Shown in pieces: positions 6,154-7,801 of a DNA stretch of 7,801 nucleotides. The stretch's first letter is position 1. Each line of letters starts with the position of its first letter. Source of the stretch: an uncultured Clostridia bacterium (GTDB lineage Bacteria; Bacillota; Clostridia; Christensenellales; Aristaeellaceae); NCBI GenBank assembly GCA_937907055.1, contig CALCTW010000105.1, forward strand, positions 1 through 7,801. The letters run 5' to 3'. The notes under the pieces are model-generated. The model was not told the origin of the DNA, made no database searches, and was given only the letters and a program-made list of their open reading frames with translations. A program made the translations under genes and the position numbers.

Positions 6154-6723
6154 ATGGCACAGGTATTAGTTGAAACCTCCGCCCGTCACGTCCATGTGAC
6201 TCAGGAAGCTTTGGAAACTCTGTTCGGCACGGGTGCCGAGCTTCATGTAAAGAAAATGCTGAGCCAGCCCGGCCAGTACGCCTGCGAAGAGCGCGTTGAT
6301 GTCGTCGGCCCCAAGAAGACCCTGACCGGCGTTTCCATCCTCGGTCCTGTCCGCAAGGCCACGCAGGTGGAGCTGTCCCTCACCGATGCCCGTTCCATCG
6401 GCATCACCGCTCCCATCCGTGAAAGCGGCGACATCGCCGGCACCCCCGGCTGCAAGCTGGTCGGCCCCTGCGGTGAAGTCGAGATCACCGAGGGTGTCAT
6501 CGCTGCCAAGCGTCACATCCACATGACTCCCGCGGATGCCGAGGCCTTCGGCGTTCAGGATAAGGAAGTCGTTTCCGTCAAGCTGGATACCGAACGCGGC
6601 CTCACCTTCGGCGAAGTCGTTGTCCGTGTCAGCCCCACCTTCGCGCTGGCCATGCACATCGATACCGATGAAAGCAACGCCGCCTGCGCTGCCGGCAAGG
6701 TCTACGGCGAAGTAATCAAGTAA
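6154..6723 (+). CDS. pduL: PduL-type phosphate acyltransferase (phosphotransacetylase/phosphotransbutyrylase-like)
   Basis: Transfers an acyl group between CoA and phosphate (acetyl- or propionyl-CoA to the acyl phosphate), feeding ATP formation by an acyl kinase. The 189-residue protein shows two PduL half-domains. The first begins VETSARHVHVT (H12, H14) and continues with QPGQYACEERV, LGPVRKATQVELS and SGDIAGTPGC. The second carries AAKRHIHMTPADA (H121, H123) and MHIDTDESNAA (H168). The two HxH motifs and H168 match the zinc ligands expected of the family. The protein starts only about six residues before the core, so the N-terminal encapsulation extension of microcompartment PduL is missing, and no shell-protein gene is nearby. 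It is therefore probably a cytosolic, general Pta replacement. It is a single-gene unit with its own promoter and terminator. No acetate kinase gene is visible in the window. The exact acyl preference cannot be read from sequence. Confidence 0.94.
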   Translation: MAQVLVETSARHVHVTQEALETLFGTGAELHVKKMLSQPGQYACEERVDVVGPKKTLTGVSILGPVRKATQVELSLTDARSIGITAPIRESGDIAGTPGCKLVGPCGEVEITEGVIAAKRHIHMTPADAEAFGVQDKEVVSVKLDTERGLTFGEVVVRVSPTFALAMHIDTDESNAACAAGKVYGEVIK

Positions 6724-6736
6724 TTCGCTTCGCTCT

Positions 6737-6775
6737 CGGATGGAAAAGCCTGATGGCTTTCCCATCCGTTTTTTT
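6737..6775 (+). terminator. Intrinsic terminator of pduL, also repeat hairpin 1
   Basis: CGGATGGAAAAGCC (6737-6750) pairs with GGCTTTCCCATCCG (6755-6768) around a TGAT loop, with a single mismatch, and is followed by seven T (6769-6775). It starts 13 bp after the pduL stop. Its arms are shared with two further hairpins at 6990-7018 and 7140-7172, so the terminator belongs to a local repeat family. Confidence 0.92.
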
Positions 6776-6784
6776 ACGGGATTC

Positions 6785-6819
6785 CTTTTGCTCCGCGCGT
6801 GAACGCGTCTTCGCAAAAG
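6785..6819. repeat. Nested palindrome A (CTTTTGC...GCAAAAG)
   Basis: CTTTTGC (6785-6791) is the reverse complement of GCAAAAG (6813-6819), and the interval contains an inner hairpin CGCG-TGAA-CGCG (6796-6807). The same outer arms and nested design recur at 7087-7122. Confidence 0.65.
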
Positions 6820-6835
6820 CTCCCGCCCGCGCGGC
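6812..6835. repeat. Inverted repeat, left copy
   Basis: This 24-nt segment, starting CGCAAAAGC and ending CGCGCGGC, matches the reverse complement of 7071-7094 at 22 of 24 positions; the only difference is a CT/TC swap. The two copies enclose about 235 bp that include the orphan hairpin and repeat hairpin 2. Confidence 0.8.
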
Positions 6836-6922
6836 TGTGGCAGATGCGCAAGATCCATCCCGCTCTGCTCGATGCCTCATTCGCTTCCTCGTATCCAGGG
6901 ACACACGATAAACAATACTTTG

Positions 6923-6956
6923 GAACCTGTTTTCCTTGTGAAAAGCAGGTTCTTTT
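6923..6956 (+). terminator. Orphan terminator-like hairpin
   Basis: GAACCTG (6923-6929) pairs with CAGGTTC (6946-6952); after a one-base bulge TTTTC (6930-6934) pairs with GAAAA (6940-6944). TTTTGTTTT follows directly from 6953. It has the look of an intrinsic terminator on the + strand, but pduL already ends in a terminator and no gene lies between. On the - strand no T-run follows, so it does not serve the convergent gene. Confidence 0.6.
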
Positions 6957-6961
6957 GTTTT

Positions 6962-7018
6962 GCGCAGCAAAAGATCACCCGTATAAAAACGGATGGAAAA
7001 CGCTACGCTTTCCATCCG
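6962..7018. repeat. Composite repeat, copy 1 (direct-repeat head plus CGGATGG hairpin 2)
   Basis: A 22-nt head (6962-6983, core GCAGCAAAAGATCACCCG) is identical to 7111-7132. About 6 nt later comes hairpin 2: CGGATGGAAA (6990-6999) pairing with TTTCCATCCG (7009-7018) across ACGCTACGC. A third CTTTTG/CAAAAG palindrome (6952-6957 with 6968-6973) overlaps the head and joins it to the preceding orphan hairpin. Confidence 0.82.
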
Positions 7019-7031
7019 AACGAGGGGGCTT

Positions 7032-7045
7032 GGGGGCGCTCCCCC
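7032..7045. repeat. Short GC hairpin between the two composite repeats
   Basis: GGGGG (7032-7036) and CCCCC (7041-7045) flank a CGCT loop, preceded by another G-run at 7024-7028. It has no T-tract and no clear role other than as a linker within the repeat mosaic. Confidence 0.5.
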
Positions 7046-7070
7046 ATTATTGATCGTCTCGCGTGGCTCT

Positions 7071-7094
7071 GCCGCGCGGGCGGGGACTTTTGCG
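7071..7094. repeat. Inverted repeat, right copy
   Basis: Reverse-complement partner of 6812-6835 (22 of 24 positions). It overlaps the left arm of nested palindrome B at 7087-7093. Confidence 0.8.
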
Positions 7095-7122
7095 TAGCCT
7101 CGCGCAGCGAGCGCAGCAAAAG
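7087..7122. repeat. Nested palindrome B (CTTTTGC...GCAAAAG)
   Basis: CTTTTGC (7087-7093) pairs with GCAAAAG (7116-7122). Inside lies a clean hairpin CTCGC (7099-7103), loop GCA, GCGAG (7107-7111). Same outer arms as palindrome A at 6785-6819. It overlaps the head of composite repeat copy 2. Confidence 0.7.
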
Positions 7123-7172
7123 ATCACCCGTAATAAAGCCGGATGGGAAAGCCCTTTGGGCTTTCCCATCCG
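7111..7172. repeat. Composite repeat, copy 2 (direct-repeat head plus CGGATGG hairpin 3)
   Basis: The 22-nt head at 7111-7132 is identical to 6962-6983. It is followed by hairpin 3, a perfect 15-bp stem: CGGATGGGAAAGCCC (7140-7154) with its exact complement (7158-7172) around TTT. This is the best-preserved of the three CGGATGG hairpins and ends 6 bp from the stop of the convergent gene. Confidence 0.85.
7140..7172 (-). terminator. Possible terminator of the solute-binding-protein gene (hairpin 3)
   Basis: The perfect 15-bp hairpin starts 6 bp after the - strand stop codon, the position expected of a terminator. The sequence after it on the - strand (GGCTTTATTA) is a poor U-tract, so termination may be weak or the hairpin may mainly protect the mRNA 3' end. 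Confidence 0.5.
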
Positions 7173-7178
7173 ATCTCT

Positions 7179-7801
7179 TTAGGGCTCCGCGTATTCGATC
7201 CCGCGCAGCACCTCGGGCTCACGCACGTCCATCACATTTGTGAACAGCCGTCTGGTCAGGATCGTGCCGGTGCGGTAATACAGGCACACAAAGGGGCAAT
7301 CCTTCAAAAACAGGGCCTGTATCTCGTGCAGCGCGCTCCGGTAGGCGTCCTTCGTGGTCGCGCTGCGCAGCTTCTTGAACAGCGCGTCCATGTCATCACT
7401 GCGGTATCCCATATAATTGGCTGTGTTGCCCTTCATCAGCAGGAAGCCGGGATCCGGCACCAGATCCATCTGGAAGGCGCACAGGCACAGGTCATAGGAA
7501 CGCTTCGACAGTTTTTCGGCGGCTTCCGAGAAGGTCATGGTCTTCACCGTCGCGTTGATGCCCAGCCGGATCAGGTAATCGGCGATCAGGTTAGCCGCCT
7601 GGATGCGCACACTGTTCTCCTGCTCTTCATACACATAGATCCGCAGCGCCAGGTTCCTCTTGCTGCCGTCCCTGATCATGTCCAGCACGCCGTCATCATC
7701 GGTGTCTCTCCACCCCTTGGCTGCCAGGATCTCCGCCGCCTTATCCGGGTCATACTTTACTTCGCCCGAATCATAATACGTCCATGTATTCGGGATCAGC
7801 G
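7179..7801 (-). CDS. ABC transporter solute-binding protein, family 5 (oligopeptide/nickel type), C-terminal part
   Basis: Encodes the C-terminal 206 residues of an extracytoplasmic solute-binding protein of the SBP_bac_5 family, which delivers peptides or similar ligands to an ABC importer. The frame is open to the window edge, so the signal peptide and N-lobe lie outside. The visible part opens with LIPNTWTYYDSGEV, then the family-typical YDPDKAAEILAAKGWRDTDDDG, where the 'GW.DTDGDG' loop is diagnostic. The conserved NSVRIQAANLIADYLIRLGI and the closing CPFVCLYYRTG segment follow. The internal GTG at 7688 is not a start. The stop TAA is at 7179-7181, and the gene runs convergently towards pduL across the repeat region. 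Ligand and partner permease genes cannot be determined here. Confidence 0.9.
   Translation of the reverse strand, partial: LIPNTWTYYDSGEVKYDPDKAAEILAAKGWRDTDDDGVLDMIRDGSKRNLALRIYVYEEQENSVRIQAANLIADYLIRLGINATVKTMTFSEAAEKLSKRSYDLCLCAFQMDLVPDPGFLLMKGNTANYMGYRSDDMDALFKKLRSATTKDAYRSALHEIQALFLKDCPFVCLYYRTGTILTRRLFTNVMDVREPEVLRGIEYAEP

Larger units (their letters stand above)
6724..7178. other. 455-bp convergent intergenic region, repeat mosaic without a credible gene
   Basis: This lies between the 3' ends of pduL (+) and the solute-binding-protein gene (-). Open frames across it (such as 6799-7053 and 6872-7243 on +) run through hairpins and direct repeats, lack ribosome binding sites and show no recognisable protein. 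The region holds the pduL terminator, an orphan terminator-like hairpin, a tandem pair of composite repeats, three CTTTTG/CAAAAG palindromes and an inverted repeat, listed separately. I see no tRNA or known structured RNA in it. Confidence 0.8.

Noticed and set aside
7021..7045. G-runs as a possible G-quadruplex
   Set aside because: Only two long G-runs are present, and the second is better explained by pairing with the CCCCC a few bases on.
6962..7132. The two 22-nt direct repeats as a minimal CRISPR array
   Set aside because: Only two copies, about 127 bp between them, and the interval is itself filled with hairpins and inverted repeats; there are no cas genes in view.
6872..7243. Open frame of 123 codons on + through the repeat region
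   Set aside because: It runs through the orphan hairpin, both composite repeats and into the antisense of the solute-binding-protein gene; no ribosome binding site or protein-like pattern.

Overview
The window looks like chromosomal DNA from a GC-rich member of the Firmicutes, probably a gut-type member of the Clostridia (an Oscillospirales or Christensenellales relative is my guess). The signs are strong purine-rich Shine-Dalgarno sites, compact operons with ATGA stop/start overlaps, intrinsic terminators, a PduL-type phosphotransacylase, and a secreted L,D-transpeptidase with Thr/Pro-rich linkers. No rRNA, tRNA, CRISPR array, transposase or phage gene is visible. The placement is inference from style and gene content, not from a marker gene.

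Layout. Positions 1-1252 are the end of a histidine-biosynthesis operon: the 3' part of hisIE, overlapped by a PHP-family histidinol-phosphatase gene and closed by a hairpin terminator at 1279-1319. A consensus-like promoter (TTGCAA, 17 bp, TATAAT) sits inside that terminator and probably starts the next unit. That unit (1369-5930) is a tight four-gene cassette: a large polytopic GT-C-like membrane protein, an unrecognised 80-residue protein, a GtrA-like four-helix membrane protein, and a secreted L,D-transpeptidase with four peptidoglycan-binding domains. It ends in a strong terminator at 5942-5969. The first three genes overlap by 4 bp and the fourth follows after 13 bp. The set suggests extracytoplasmic glycosylation coupled to cell-wall remodelling. 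That the glycosyltransferase-like protein modifies the Thr/Pro-rich linkers of its operon partner is a hypothesis only.

A pyrimidine-dominated spacer with a promoter leads into a stand-alone pduL (6154-6723), probably the cell's phosphate acetyl/propionyltransferase. It lacks the N-terminal extension of microcompartment forms and has its own terminator. On the opposite strand, running in from the right edge, is the C-terminal part of a family-5 (oligopeptide-type) ABC-transporter solute-binding protein (7179-7801).

The 455 bp between the convergent ends of pduL and the binding-protein gene hold no credible gene. They are a mosaic of nested repeats: three hairpins built from the same CGGATGG arm, a 22-nt exact direct repeat in front of two of them, three CTTTTG.../...CAAAAG palindromes, a 24-nt imperfect inverted repeat spanning about 280 bp, and an orphan terminator-like hairpin. 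This is the least explained part of the window and looks like a composite REP/BIME-like element.
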